Below the pieces are notes generated by a model. It had not been told where the DNA came from. It made no database searches and was given only the letters and a program-made list of their open reading frames with translations. From Beta vulgaris subsp. vulgaris (Eukaryota; Streptophyta; Magnoliopsida; Caryophyllales; Amaranthaceae): a stretch of DNA of 64,000 bases. The DNA is taken from NCBI RefSeq assembly GCF_026745355.1, contig NC_079204.1, positions 3,529,103 through 3,593,102 on the forward strand. Reading direction: 5' to 3'. The position numbers and the translations under genes were made by a program. This document shows positions 1 through 10,159 of the stretch, piece after piece; the stretch's first letter is position 1, and each line of letters opens with the position of its first letter.

Positions 1-132
1 TCTCACACTAGAGAGATAAAAAAGAGTTGTTTACTTTATGAGAGTTCACCTACTCCATTAGTATTAGGCCTTTTCGGAAGGAGTCCAAACACAAATATGT
101 GTAGGTTAGACCCAAAGCGGATAGTATCATAC

Positions 133-278
133 TATTAGATTATGTAAATATTAGGTAGAATATTATGTAATATCTTTAGGCTGATTTAGCTCCTTAATTA
201 TAGCCTAGTATTATGTTGTATAATTGGTATATTAACCTTTGGAAAGGAATGGAAAAGGCACGGAAAACATTTCCTTCA
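133..278 (+). repeat. 5' LTR of the intact copia element
   Basis: It is 146 bp and ends CCTTCA. It matches the 3' LTR except for one extra A near position 249-250 and the missing TG at its start. The primer-binding site begins at the next base. Confidence 0.93.
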
Positions 279-358
279 TGGTATCAGATTCTTAGGGTTA
301 TTTTCCGCTGCCCTATTCTCTCTCATCCTTCTTCTTCCTTCTTCCTCTTTGCTCAGCC

Positions 359-3300
359 ATGACTGGTGCCACTCCCGTCAAATCCCCTCACACGTTCCAT
401 CCGGCGCTCGCCGTATCCAATATCAAAAATCATGTCTCTGTGATTCTTGAGATGGAAAACTCTCAATATGGAACGTGGGCTGAGCTCTTTAAGATCCATG
501 CCCGCTCTCACAAAGTTCTTCATCACATTATTCCTCCACCCAAAGGGAAAGAGCAACCGACACCGTCGACCAATGCCGAACTTGAGCTATGGACCACCAT
601 TGATGCCACTGTGCTCCAATGGATATATTCGACTATTTCGAATGACCTTTTAAACACCATTATCGAACCCGATGCTACTGCCATGGAAGCATGGGATCGG
701 TTACGTGACATTTTTCAAGATCACCAAAACTCACGTGCAGTGACTCTTGAGCAGGAATTCACCACCACTCGCATGGAGGATTTTACGTCGGCTTCCGCAT
801 ATTGTCAGCGTTTAAAGAGCCTTGCGGATCAACTTAAAAATGTAGGGGCCCCGGTTAGCAGTAGCCGCTTGGTTCTTCAACTTGTGTCGGGTCTCACCGA
901 CGCCTACAAAGCCGTAGGAACACAAATTCGCCATGCTAAGCCTCTTCCCTCTTTCACCGAGGCGCGTTCTTCTCTTGTCTTGGAAGAACGTGAACTTGCT
1001 GCCATGGCTTCACACGGTTCTGCTTCCGTTCTAGTGGCTACTCTTGATGAGGTATCTTCTCCATCTGAAAATTCGGGCTCCTCCAAAGGAAAAAATAAAA
1101 ATACTGCTCGTCCTTCTGGTGGCCGGAAAGGGGGTTCTGGTCGGGGCTCCGGTGGCGGCAGGGTTGGCTCTGGTGGCCAGCGCGGTGGTGGTCGCAGTAC
1201 CGGCGGTCCGGTTCGGCAGCAGCAGCCATGGCAGATGGGCCATTGGCAGTGGATACCGGCTCCCCCTCCTCCTTGCCCTTTTCCTACTACACGTTGGGCT
1301 CGACCCACTGCTGCCCCAGCAGGCCCAACGAGGCAGGGAGGAGTGTTGGGCTCACATCCAGCTCCTCAATTATATAATGCAGAAGCTCCTGCTTCCTTGG
1401 TGCCCACGGATATTGAGACAGCTCTACACACCATGACTTTGACTCCTCCTGATCCGACATGGTACATGGACACTGGCGCCACATCTCATATGACCTCCAC
1501 AAACGGTAATCTCTCGTCCTATTTTAATTTGAGTACTCAAAATAGTGGTATCATTGTCGGTAGTGGCCATTCTATTCCAATTCGTGGTTGTGGTGATGCA
1601 TGTCTGCCTTCTCCTAATCCCCCTTTATCCTTACGTAATGTTTTACATGCTCCTAAACTCATTAAGAATTTAATTTCAGTTCGGAAATTCACTACTGATA
1701 ATTCTGTAACTGTTGAATTTGATCCTTATGGGTTTTCTGTGAAGGATTTTCGGACGGGGGTGCCGATAATGCGATGTGATAGCGGGGGTGACTTATATCC
1801 CATTACCCCTACTACTCTTCCAAACACAACTCCATCAACCTTTGCTGCTTTGTCTCCTACACTTTGGCATGCTCGTTTGGGTCACCCGGGAGCATCTATT
1901 TTGGAGTCTCTTCGGCTCAATAACCATATTGCTTGTAATAAAACTAGTAGTTCTTGTGTTTGTCAATCCTGTGTTTTGGGTACTCATGTTAAGTTACCAT
2001 TTGCTTCATCTACTTCTGAAACTGTGATGCCATTTGATATCATTCATAGTGATTTATGGACCTCTCCTGTTTTAAGTTCCATGGGACATCGATATTATGT
2101 TTTGTTTTTGGATGATTATTCGAAATTTTTATGGACTTTTCCTATTGCTAAGAAATCTGATGTTTATGCAAAATTCTTAGTTTTACAAGCCCATATTCAA
2201 ACTCAATTTGAACGGAATATTAAAACAGTCCAATGTGATAATGGGAGGGAGTATGATAATGGTCAATTTGGGAAATTTTGTGAGTCTTATGGGTTGTCTT
2301 TCCGTCTATCTTGTCCTTATACCTCCTCACAAAATGGTAAAGCCGAAAGAAAAATTCGCTCCATCAATAACATCACTCGAACTCTTCTTTCTCATGCTTC
2401 CCTTCCTTCTTCTTTTTGGCATCATGCTCTACAAATGGCTACTTATCTCCTTAATATCTTACCTAGTAAGTTATTGGGTCATCTCTCTCCTCTTCAAATT
2501 CTTTACCAAAGAGTCCCTTCTTACTCTCATCTACGGGTTTTTGGGTGTTTGTGCTATCCTCTCATTTCATCTTCTAAACTCCACAAATTACAAGCCCGCT
2601 CTACACCTTGTGTTTTTTTGGGATATCCTACCAATCACCGTGGCTACAAATGTTATGATTTATCATCCAATAAGATCATTATTTCTCGTCACGTGATTTT
2701 TGATGAGACGATTTTTCCATTTTCTAAATTACACACACCTACTCCCCAAACGTACCAATTCTTAGATGATGGTCTGCACCCTTTTTGGTCTCAATTGAGC
2801 CCAATTCCTGACCCACTGGACCCTCAGCCTACTCCTGCTGTGGTCCGCGTCCCTTCTGCCCATACCTCTCCTTCCCATGCTACTGGGCCGGCCCAGCAGA
2901 TGTCTCCTGTGCAGCGCTCCCCATCTCCCCCTTCTACCGTGGCCCAACCGGACCCCCCTCCTCCTTCCTTGAGCCCAAACACATTATCCCCTCAGCCCTC
3001 TCTTCCACCTCGGTCTCGCATGATGACCCGTAGTCAACACGGTATTTTTAAGCCTAAACACCAGTTTAACTTAACTACCACGGTTTCCCAATCACCTCTT
3101 CCTCGAACCCCCTTGACTGCTCTTCGCGACCCGAATTGGAAAATGGCCATGAATGATGAATTTGAGGCTCTTATTAAAAATGAGACGTGGGAGTTGGTGC
3201 CCCGTCCACCTGATGTGAATGTCATTCGTTCTATGTGGATTTTTACTCATAAACATAAGTCTAATGGTGCTTTTGAGAGGCATAAAGCCCGTCTTGTAGG

Positions 3301-4648
3301 TGATGGCAAAACTCAGCAGGTGGGCATTGATTGTGGTGACACTTTCAGTCCCGTTGTGAAACCAGCTACGATCCGCACTGTTCTCAGTTTGTCTTTGTCA
3401 AAAGATTGGTCCATTCATCAACTTGATGTTAAAAATGCTTTTCTCCATGGACAACTACAGGAGACAGTATATATGCATCAACCTATGGGATTTCGTGACC
3501 CTGTTCATCCCGACTATGTCTGTTTGCTCCGTAAGTCCTTGTATGGGCTTAAGCAGGCCCCGCGGGCATGGTACAAACGATTTGCAGATTATGTGTCCTT
3601 TATTGGTTTCTCTAATAGCAGATCTGACAATTCCCTTTTTATATACAGACAGGGCTCAGCTATGGCTTACATTTTGTTATACGTTGATGATATAATTCTT
3701 GCTGCCTCCTCAGATTCACTTCGTTGCTCTATTATGCGACTGCTTGCCTCTGAATTTGCAATGAAGGATTTAGGTCCTTTAAATTATTTTCTTGGCATTG
3801 CCGTCACTCGCCACAAAGGTGGCATGTTTCTTTCCCAGCGCAAGTATGCTGAAAAGATTATTGATCGTGCTGGCATGTCTTCGTGTAAGGCTTCATCTAC
3901 ACCGGTTGACACTAAACTGAAACTCAGCCACTCATCTGGTGATCCATACGATGATCCCACTCTCTATCGCAGTCTTGCAGGAGCACTACAGTATCTTACT
4001 TTCACCAGACCGGATATTTCTTATGCTGTTCAACAAGTTTGTTTACATATGCATGATCCCCGGGACGGTCATATGCTTGCTCTAAAGCGCATCATCAGGT
4101 ACATTCAGGGTACTCTTGATCATGGATTACATCTTTATCCCTCCACTATCACCGATCTTATTTCCTACACTGATGCTGATTGGGGGGGATGCCCTGACAC
4201 ACGTCGTTCGACGTCTGGTTATTGTATCTTTCTTGGGGACAACTTACTCTCTTGGTCTTCCAAACGTCAACCTACTCTTTCCCGTTCCAGTGCTGAAGCC
4301 GAATATAGGGGGGTTGCTAATGTTGTCTCTGAATCATGTTGGATTAGGAATTTGCTCTTGGAGTTACATTGTCCTGTTCATAAGGCTACCTTGGTATATT
4401 GTGACAATGTCAGTGCCATTTATCTTTCTGGCAATCCCGTTCAACATCAGCGCACCAAACACATTGAAATGGACATTCATTTTGTTCGCGAAAAAGTAGC
4501 GAAAGGACAGGTGCGTGTCCTTCATGTTCCATCCCGCTATCAGATAGCCGATATCTTTACCAACGGTCTACCACAGGTCTTATTTGACGATTTTCGGGCC
4601 AGTCTCAGCGTCCGCGAACCTCCCCCTTCGACTGCGGGGGTGTATTAG
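359..4648 (+). CDS. Copia gag-pol polyprotein
   Basis: A 1429-codon uninterrupted ORF encoding the whole retrotransposon machinery. Domains in order: gag (about 1-300), ending in a Gly/Arg-rich stretch with no CCHC zinc knuckle visible; aspartic protease with DTGA near residue 370; the GAG-pre-integrase HxxxxH..CxxC zinc region near 500-545; the integrase core with its D, D, E residues near 562 (HSDLW), 626 (CDNG) and 663 (KAERK); reverse transcriptase with YVDDI near 1107; and RNase H with TDADWGG near 1270 and SAEAEY near 1311. Every catalytic motif is present, so the element looks capable of autonomous transposition. The first ATG is 80 bp past the 5' LTR. The TAG stop lies inside the first bases of the 3' LTR. 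The absent zinc knuckle is odd but is known in some copia lineages. Confidence 0.95.
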   Translation: MTGATPVKSPHTFHPALAVSNIKNHVSVILEMENSQYGTWAELFKIHARSHKVLHHIIPPPKGKEQPTPSTNAELELWTTIDATVLQWIYSTISNDLLNTIIEPDATAMEAWDRLRDIFQDHQNSRAVTLEQEFTTTRMEDFTSASAYCQRLKSLADQLKNVGAPVSSSRLVLQLVSGLTDAYKAVGTQIRHAKPLPSFTEARSSLVLEERELAAMASHGSASVLVATLDEVSSPSENSGSSKGKNKNTARPSGGRKGGSGRGSGGGRVGSGGQRGGGRSTGGPVRQQQPWQMGHWQWIPAPPPPCPFPTTRWARPTAAPAGPTRQGGVLGSHPAPQLYNAEAPASLVPTDIETALHTMTLTPPDPTWYMDTGATSHMTSTNGNLSSYFNLSTQNSGIIVGSGHSIPIRGCGDACLPSPNPPLSLRNVLHAPKLIKNLISVRKFTTDNSVTVEFDPYGFSVKDFRTGVPIMRCDSGGDLYPITPTTLPNTTPSTFAALSPTLWHARLGHPGASILESLRLNNHIACNKTSSSCVCQSCVLGTHVKLPFASSTSETVMPFDIIHSDLWTSPVLSSMGHRYYVLFLDDYSKFLWTFPIAKKSDVYAKFLVLQAHIQTQFERNIKTVQCDNGREYDNGQFGKFCESYGLSFRLSCPYTSSQNGKAERKIRSINNITRTLLSHASLPSSFWHHALQMATYLLNILPSKLLGHLSPLQILYQRVPSYSHLRVFGCLCYPLISSSKLHKLQARSTPCVFLGYPTNHRGYKCYDLSSNKIIISRHVIFDETIFPFSKLHTPTPQTYQFLDDGLHPFWSQLSPIPDPLDPQPTPAVVRVPSAHTSPSHATGPAQQMSPVQRSPSPPSTVAQPDPPPPSLSPNTLSPQPSLPPRSRMMTRSQHGIFKPKHQFNLTTTVSQSPLPRTPLTALRDPNWKMAMNDEFEALIKNETWELVPRPPDVNVIRSMWIFTHKHKSNGAFERHKARLVGDGKTQQVGIDCGDTFSPVVKPATIRTVLSLSLSKDWSIHQLDVKNAFLHGQLQETVYMHQPMGFRDPVHPDYVCLLRKSLYGLKQAPRAWYKRFADYVSFIGFSNSRSDNSLFIYRQGSAMAYILLYVDDIILAASSDSLRCSIMRLLASEFAMKDLGPLNYFLGIAVTRHKGGMFLSQRKYAEKIIDRAGMSSCKASSTPVDTKLKLSHSSGDPYDDPTLYRSLAGALQYLTFTRPDISYAVQQVCLHMHDPRDGHMLALKRIIRYIQGTLDHGLHLYPSTITDLISYTDADWGGCPDTRRSTSGYCIFLGDNLLSWSSKRQPTLSRSSAEAEYRGVANVVSESCWIRNLLLELHCPVHKATLVYCDNVSAIYLSGNPVQHQRTKHIEMDIHFVREKVAKGQVRVLHVPSRYQIADIFTNGLPQVLFDDFRASLSVREPPPSTAGVY

Positions 4649-4787
4649 ATTATGTAAATATTAGGTAGAATATTATGTAATATCTTTAGGCTGATTTAGC
4701 TCCTTAATTATAGCCTAGTATTATGTTGTATAATTGGTATATTAACCTTTGGAAAGGATGGAAAAGGCACGGAAAACATTTCCTTCA
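4641..4787 (+). repeat. 3' LTR of the intact copia element
   Basis: It is 147 bp if counted from TG at 4641 and is preceded by a G-rich polypurine tract around 4632-4640. It ends CCTTCA, followed by the CATAC target duplication. The ORF stop codon overlaps its start. Confidence 0.92.
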
Positions 4788-5310
4788 CATACTAATGCTG
4801 AACTTGTAGCTGAACTCGTTGGCACAATTATAAGTGGTATCAGAGTTGATGGTTTGACTTGGAGAATGTACATACAACACTGCACCCACGGTTGGCTTGC
4901 TGGAGCATGAAAGAGTGCAGAACGGTATAGCTCTAGGGAGTCGATACAAGTATTTCGTGGTATTTGTATAGTTCTCAAAGATAGGTGAGTTAGTTGGATA
5001 CAGTTGCAAAGTAGAAATAAATTAAGGGTGTAACTTCGAAGCTTGGAGTGGACATGTTGGTTGTAGGCATGGCATGGCATGGCTCGGAGGCGTAGTGCAT
5101 TACTTACTCTAATGAAGCTAAAGTGTTATACTCTTTTAGGAGTTCACCTCTTACTCCATTAGTATGAAACTTCTTGAAAAGAAGGCCAAAAACAAAGTAG
5201 AAATAAATTTGTGCGGGCTATGCTTAAAGCGGACAACATGATACTAATGGTGGACTCGTAGGTGAACTCGTGAGACAAACAATAATAGTCAAGCATGTAG
5301 GTGCCACCAG

Positions 5311-5544
5311 GTCGAGGGTTATACTATGATGTTTTATATAGTTATACTCGAGAAATTGGGATTTTGTCAACAGTGGATCCAATGGATCAGAGAATGTATT
5401 ACCACAGTGTCTTTCTCTGTCCTAGTTAATGGGATCCCGTCTGATCAATTTTTCCCATCCAGGAGAATTAGACAAGGAGACCCCCTATCCCCATATCTAT
5501 TCATTTTATGTGTGGAACTCCTGGCTAGACATAACTATTTATAA
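5311..5544 (+). pseudogene. LINE reverse transcriptase fragment
   Basis: A short open segment translates to a recognisable piece of a plant LINE (L1-type) reverse transcriptase. The line ILEKLGF, then W.QWI.EC, then FSVLVNG, then RIRQGDPLSPYLF is the conserved block of fingers and palm just upstream of the catalytic YADD box. In-frame sequence before the first ATG (5326) also fits the family. The similarity ends at ELL, followed by a stop. The endonuclease, catalytic box and 3' end are absent, so this is a dead fragment. It abuts the TRIM-like element. Confidence 0.85.
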
Positions 5545-6334
5545 AACTATATAAAACTCTACCATTTGTCTAAGGCTCTTAATGAGAAAAAAATAGTTTT
5601 ATGTACACTATACATATAACATATGGTATAGCTGAATGTATAATACGTATTACTATTTATCCTTAATAATGAATATTAGTACATAATTACATTTAGGTAT
5701 ATTGAAACCTAAGGGTGCTAATGAAAACTATAAGGCACCTTCTATCATGCACATGAGTAAATTATATATAGTAAGCACAGGAGTGTCAAAAACAATCCAT
5801 GAATTGATTAATGTAACTACTGTATCCTTAATTATAACAAAAATTATTAAAAAAAGACGGTCAATTTTAATGTAAAAGTAGACCTAGCTAGTCACTAAAT
5901 AAATTAAACTAGTCATCGAAAGAAATTAACCTAGTTATTATTGAACTTATTCTCTTTTTAATATTGAACTTACCATTACTTATTTAAAAGTAGGCGATCT
6001 CTATTTTTATATTACAAATATTAGGACCCAATGGAGACACTTTAATCTAACTCAAGTCTCAAGTCACTATACTATCATTATTCTCCTTCCACTTTCATCT
6101 CTATTAATACATAACTAAGTTTAGTTATATGACAAAACAATTAGTATATGAACATCAAAAGAAAATAAAGTCATTCCTATAAATGCGGATGATACAGTGA
6201 TACTTTATAATGATGCCATCTCACATGGGTGCTAATATGATTGCATTAATTTGGGTTGTGGACATTAATTGTTAGGAACATATTTTTGTGACAATGTTAG
6301 TGGTGGAGGGAAAAAGACTATTTTCTTTTCCCCT
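5545..6334. other. AT-rich non-coding, includes one four-copy MITE
   Basis: No ORF of interest. The stretch 5851-6002 is a copy of the MITE family annotated separately. The remainder is AT-rich sequence without recognisable features. Confidence 0.6.
5851..6002. mobile_element. Short MITE, family 'AGAGACGGTC', copy 1
   Basis: About 150 bp, beginning AAAAAGACGGTCAATTTTAA and ending with GGCGATCTCT. The middle has the family marker 'aaactagtcatcgaaagaaatta'. Three further copies lie at 13804, 28578 and 53932. The ends form an imperfect inverted repeat (AGAGACnG / CnATCTCT). Superfamily unknown. Confidence 0.6.
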
Positions 6335-6539
6335 AACTAACTTTATGAGAATCACAATATACTAATCACTTTTCGAAAAGAATTTGATACCCTTTTTTTC
6401 TCTCTCCCCTCTCTCCTCTCTACTTTCAAAAACCCTAGCCTCCATTGTTGATTTTCAAAGGGGCTTCCATCGGTTTTTACCGTTGGAAAGCCCCCACCTT
6501 TGGTTTTTAATTTGTTTTTAGGTTTCCAATAACAATTTC

Positions 6540-6645
6540 TCCCTCGAAAGACAGGGTTTTCGATCTCCTTCGTAAGAAAAGTTTTTCGATCTCCTTCGAA
6601 AGACAAGGTTTTTCGACCTCCTTCGAAAGACAGGGTTTTTTCTCC
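6540..6645 (+). repeat. Three tandem 30-37 bp units in the retroposon leader
   Basis: Units built on 'GTTTTTCGATCTCCTTCGAAAGACA' variants occur at about 6545, 6580 and 6610. They may be promoter-type 5' UTR repeats as seen in some LINEs (inference). Confidence 0.6.
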
Positions 6646-6693
6646 TTTTTAGAGGGGAATTTCTACAGGTTACAATCCGGGATACTAGATCTA

Positions 6694-6978
6694 ATGGATT
6701 GCCGTGAAATTATTTTGTTGGTGAAGAATTATGCGGGATCTCAAAGGTTATCAATTTTTCGAATACGGTTAGATGAATCCGACGGAAATCATCCTCTCGA
6801 CTACAAGGGATCGTTAGATTGTCTCTCCAACAAGGCTGTATTTTCCAGCGATATAAGCGGGAGATGTTCCACATTGCAAGATTTGTTTGACGATCGTAGT
6901 TTTTATGAAGGAAATTTTTGTTTGATTCAACTTATGTATTTGTTTGATTCGATTGCTTATGTAGATGTCGTATGACTT
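6694..6978 (+). CDS. 93-codon ORF of the retroposon, function unknown
   Basis: A short ORF ending 30 bp before the poly(A) tail. I do not recognise a domain. A residue stretch here (EIILLVKNYAGSQRLSIFRI) aligns with an ORF in the second family copy at 29129-29422 (EVDLLIEICAGLQHMSVFRL). Many differences are conservative (I/V, L/M). That pattern suggests a formerly translated protein, perhaps the C-terminal part of a LINE ORF2, rather than a chance frame. It may not be expressed. Confidence 0.4.
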
Positions 6979-7045
6979 TTTTATTTATGAATTAATTTTA
7001 CTATTCAAAAAAAAAAAAAAAAAAAAAAAAAAACTAACTTTATGA

Positions 7046-7376
7046 TGTTTGAAACATGTCTCAAATTGCAATTTATTTGCTCTGTAATGCAATCAAATAC
7101 TTTGTGACCCAAGATGTTCCTTGTTTGGGTCCATTTTATGTAGAATAATTCTAAGATACAATTGACAAATGTTTATACATTGGTGTTTGTTCAAAGCTAC
7201 AAGCCAACAGTCACAACCCCACCCAACTTTTGTGGAATTCAATCTATCCCTTGACAACCAAACACCACCCAACTATTTTGTTAATTTCGAAAGAGAAGGA
7301 TAAATAGAATTGTTATTAGAATTTAGAATTAGATCTTTTTTAGTAATCCTTTTGTAGTCATCCTTGTGTAACCACA
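7046..7376. other. Non-coding spacer
   Basis: Sequence between two retroelements. No coding signal and no repeat recognised. Confidence 0.6.
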
Positions 7377-7381
7377 CAAAC

Positions 7382-8029
7382 TGTTATGCGGAAGCGTTTA
7401 ATTAAACCAACAATAATCCACAACAACCAAGCACACACACAAGAAAAACAAGAAAGCGAATAAATGACACACAAGATTTAACGAGGTTCACTATCAATTT
7501 GATAGCTACGTCCTCAAGGCAGGGAAAAAGATCGCTTCACTATGAACGAGACGATTACAAATACAATAGGCAAGATTCAATTGAATAGACTTTCAATTGA
7601 ATCTCAAAGACTCTCTCTAATCTTCTCTATTGTGTTTTCTCTAATCTCTCTCTAGTATTTTGTGGTTAAGAAACCCTAAATATGACAAAACATATTTATA
7701 TGAAGTCTAAGATACAAGCCCTAAGTCGTAAAATAAGAAAAGAAACCCGAAAAATTTCGCATCCCCGATAGGTGCGGGAGCACCATCATCTGGTGCGGGC
7801 GCACCAGCCTGATGTGCGGGCGCACATGCCTCGAGTGCGGGAGCACCAAAGTGTTCTGCCTCACTCTTGAAATCTGTCTTAGTGACGTGCGGGAGCACCA
7901 TTACTTGGTGCGGGCGCACCTGACATGGTGCGGGCGCACCGACATTTGGTGCGGGCGCACCACTCGTGCCGAGCCATTCTTCTCTCTAGTAAGCTGCTGC
8001 CTTCCTCCTTCGGCAAGTCACAACTCACA
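7382..8029 (-). repeat. 3' LTR of the gag-only copia element
   Basis: It is 648 bp, nearly identical to the copy at 10160-10802. A few short indels separate them, for example near 7590 and 7731. Contains the eight-unit hairpin array at 7771-7961. Confidence 0.93.
7771..7961. repeat. Array of eight 14 bp hairpin motifs in the LTR
   Basis: Eight copies of GGTGCGGGCGCACC or close variants (GGTGCGGGAGCACC, TGTGCGGGCGCACA). Most are spaced 7-13 bp; one gap is about 43 bp. Each can pair its 6 bp arms around a GG loop. The block is far more GC-rich than its surroundings. It is repeated in the other LTR at 10544-10734. Role unknown; a structured RNA leader or protein-binding array is possible. Confidence 0.85.
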
Positions 8030-8636
8030 AATCTCCACCTTGACTTGCATCTATCACACGACTCCACCTCGAAACCATCAACCCATCATGTACCTCTGCA
8101 ACAGTACGCGAGATACTCCTTTCCCCTCATGCTCATGCATCTTTCACCCGATGCCAGGCTTGCCCTCATATGAGTCTCACCCAATCTCGCCAAGATCGCT
8201 GACCACTCATCATGAACGACCCTGTCTCACAGCCTATGAGACCCATGTTGCGCATTCACCTGAAACCCAATTTATTACCCGTCGGAAATCAAATCGCCTT
8301 CATTGAACCACAAACACACTAGCTCCACCTTAATCAAGACGAGCCAGTACCCTGCCAGTTGCTCCAACTAGAGCCATTTGCACTTACGTCTAAGTACCCA
8401 AAACAAATCACCCTTGGCGCAGGGAACTTCCGTCGAAGTTCTTCTATGCTCGCGCCGGAGCACTCCACCCCGTTCTCACTGGAACGCAGGTAACTCCTCC
8501 TGGAGTTCCAATCTAGCTACCTCTTGGTGACTTCTCCCAGAATCACCTCTCAACCCAACACTCCCTGGCAAAGACATGTCGCTCGAGATCCCATAGCTAT
8601 AAGCTGGCACACAAGTATCGATAGAACCGAACCTTA

Positions 8637-9305
8637 TCATACCAATCTGCTGCTGAGAGACCCTTGGTGTTCTTCTTGATGACCCTTAGTTTCAACCAGT
8701 TGTGTAGAAGTTCCCACAAACTCTACCTCACTGTTGACACTCTCATCCTCAGCCCAAGTAGTACTCTCCAACCCGATTGTTGAACTCATTCTCGTTGACC
8801 CTGACCTCTCAACCTGTGAAGAAGCCCCCATAAGCTCCACCTCACACTCAAGACCATCACTTGTCAACTTAGAATGCAGCTTCAACTCAGAATCATCTCT
8901 AGCCAGTGCCGTACCCTGCAAATCATACAAGTTACCCACACCTGACTTCACGCCACGAAGTAACTCACAAGAACCCTTCACCACACGCAAAACTCCATCC
9001 CCTCCTTGGAATCGAAAACCCTTACGGTCTAACATCCCAAGAGATATAAGGTTTCTCTTAAGTTGTGGAACATGCCTCACGCCTCTAAGATCCTTAACTC
9101 TCCCATATGCATTCTAAACCTCACAGAGCCTACTCCAACCACCTCACACACGTATTGTCACCCAAAGTAACACTACTCTTGCATAAGCTATAGGTCGAAA
9201 ACATCTCCTTGTCAGAACACATATGTGAAGAACATCCACTATCTAGAACCCACTTATCTTCTAAGCGTTTCTCCTCATGGACAATTAGAGCTAAATCCTC
9301 CTCAG
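8637..9305 (-). pseudogene. Copia protease / GAG-pre-integrase remnant
   Basis: Downstream of gag on the minus strand, the sequence encodes the copia protease start (WVLDSGCSSHM around 9235-9265) and then the VGVGSVR..VRHVPQLKRNLISLGML region and GNLYDL of the pre-integrase domain. It is out of frame with gag: after the gag stop a shift of one base is needed to read DSEEDLAL. The zinc-binding HxxxxH and integrase that should follow are missing, replaced by Ser/Glu-rich sequence and non-coding DNA. This is the deletion point of pol. Confidence 0.8.
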
Positions 9306-9308
9306 AAT

Positions 9309-10109
9309 CTAGTCAACCTTATTTTGTTTTGCAAAAGAAGCCGAACCATCCTTCTTAGGACATTCACTCTTCCAATGACCCGGTTCTTTACAATAATGGC
9401 AAAGATCACTACTTTTAGGGCCCTTCGACCTAGGTTTTCTCCTATCCCTACTCGAATCTCCCTTATTTTTCTCAGCATTTGCTACCAAACCTGCAGAATA
9501 ATCACGATCCTCTACCATATCACCAGTTGCTTTATGACGCAATTCCCTAGTATAAAGTGCCGACTTTACCTCCTCTAGGGACACAATGTCTTTTCCAACC
9601 ACAAAAGACTCTACAAAATGTTCATAGCTACTTGACAATGAAACCAACAATATCAACGCAGCATCCTCATCCTCAATCTTAACATCTAAATTACGCAAGT
9701 CCAGTAAAATAGAATTCAAACGATCGAGATGATCTTTTAGGGACATACCTTCTCTCATGCGTAGGCCAAACAACCTTTGCTTCAATAGCAATTTGTTTGT
9801 GAGCGACTTTGTCATGTACAAGCTCTCCAGTTTCAACCACAAACCTGCAGCCGTGATTTCATCTGCAACCTCTGTGATGACATCGTCCGCCAAGCATAGC
9901 AAGATAGTGGAGTGTGCTCTTTCCTCCATAGATTCCAACTCAGCCTCAGTTAGACCAGTCAGATTTCCCTCTTTTGATGTCGTTGTGAAACCCTTAATCA
10001 ATGGTTTCCAGATACCTTGTTGTTTCAATAAAGCTCTCATCTTTATCTGCCATAGCCCAAAACTATTCCTTCCCGTAAACTTGTCGATCTTTAAGGTTGT
10101 TGTTGCCAT
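9309..10109 (-). CDS. Copia gag protein
   Basis: A 266-residue gag of the UBN2 / copia-type family, the structural protein of the virus-like particle. The N-terminus (ATTTLKIDKFTGRNSFGLW) and the motif W..L...Y are typical. A CCHC zinc knuckle, CHYCKEPGHWKSEC, sits near the C-terminus for RNA binding. It starts 50 bp after the PBS side of the 5' LTR. The frame is intact although pol is gone. A gag-only product could still assemble or package RNA if pol is supplied in trans (inference). Confidence 0.9.
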   Translation of the reverse strand: MATTTLKIDKFTGRNSFGLWQIKMRALLKQQGIWKPLIKGFTTTSKEGNLTGLTEAELESMEERAHSTILLCLADDVITEVADEITAAGLWLKLESLYMTKSLTNKLLLKQRLFGLRMREGMSLKDHLDRLNSILLDLRNLDVKIEDEDAALILLVSLSSSYEHFVESFVVGKDIVSLEEVKSALYTRELRHKATGDMVEDRDYSAGLVANAEKNKGDSSRDRRKPRSKGPKSSDLCHYCKEPGHWKSECPKKDGSASFAKQNKVD

Positions 10110-10159
10110 GTCCCAAAAGCGATTAACCCCGGTGTTAACCTGTAGCTCTTGATACCACT

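Larger units (their letters stand above)
133..4787 (+). mobile_element. Intact Ty1-copia LTR retrotransposon, Ale-like
   Basis: A complete copia element with near-identical short LTRs (133-278 and 4641-4787), a PBS (TGGTATCAG, 279-287), one long gag-pol ORF and a G-rich polypurine tract just before the 3' LTR. It is flanked by a perfect 5 bp target duplication CATAC (128-132 and 4788-4792). Apart from one single-base indel in an A run, the compared LTR bodies are identical, so the insertion is recent. The 5' LTR starts TATTAG directly after the duplication, while the 3' copy is preceded by TG. The 5' terminus therefore lacks the canonical TG, through a 2 bp loss or an atypical end. Very short LTRs, a single ORF and the RT-region sequence suggest the Ale/Retrofit lineage (inference). 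Confidence 0.95.
1..5285 (+). mobile_element. TRIM-like LTR retrotransposon, interrupted by a copia element
   Basis: Two diverged copies of one terminal repeat flank a short non-coding interior. The first copy occupies 1-132 plus 4788-4834 and the second about 5095-5285. Both share 'gttcacc..ctccattagta', a 'gtgyrggcta/gttag...aaagcgga' block and 'atgatactaatg', followed by a block ending near 'acaattataag'. Directly after the first copy, at 4835, is TGGTATCAGAG, the usual primer-binding site for initiator Met tRNA. This sets the plus orientation. The interior is only about 260 bp and has no ORF, typical of terminal-repeat retrotransposons in miniature. The first repeat is split by the copia insertion. 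The left end may lie outside the window, and the outer target duplication was not found. Classification as TRIM is inferred from size, repeats and PBS. Confidence 0.6.
6349..7031 (+). mobile_element. Poly(A) retroposon with target duplication (LINE-derived?)
   Basis: A 0.68 kb insertion ends in a run of about 25 A (7008-7031) and is flanked by a direct repeat AACTAACTTTATGA (6335-6348 and 7032-7045), the hallmark of target-primed reverse transcription. The 5' part has a pyrimidine-rich leader with AAACCCTAGCC, then a tandem region of CTCCTTCGAAAGACA-type units, then a 93-codon ORF. The 3' end matches a second copy on the minus strand near 29.1 kb. No reverse transcriptase is present, so it must be mobilised in trans, probably by a LINE. 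Confidence 0.85.

Noticed and set aside
904..1308. 134-codon minus-strand frame
   Set aside because: Pro/Arg-rich shadow of the Gly-rich gag region of the copia polyprotein.
1..5285. Cassandra TRIM carrying 5S rRNA
   Set aside because: No 5S promoter-like sequence occurs in either terminal repeat.
7812..8306. 164-codon plus-strand frame with repeated CGRT motifs
   Set aside because: Its repeats are the LTR hairpin array read as codons, and it runs across the LTR/interior border of a minus-strand element.
8734..9117. 127-codon plus-strand frame
   Set aside because: Antisense shadow of the copia protease/pre-integrase remnant.
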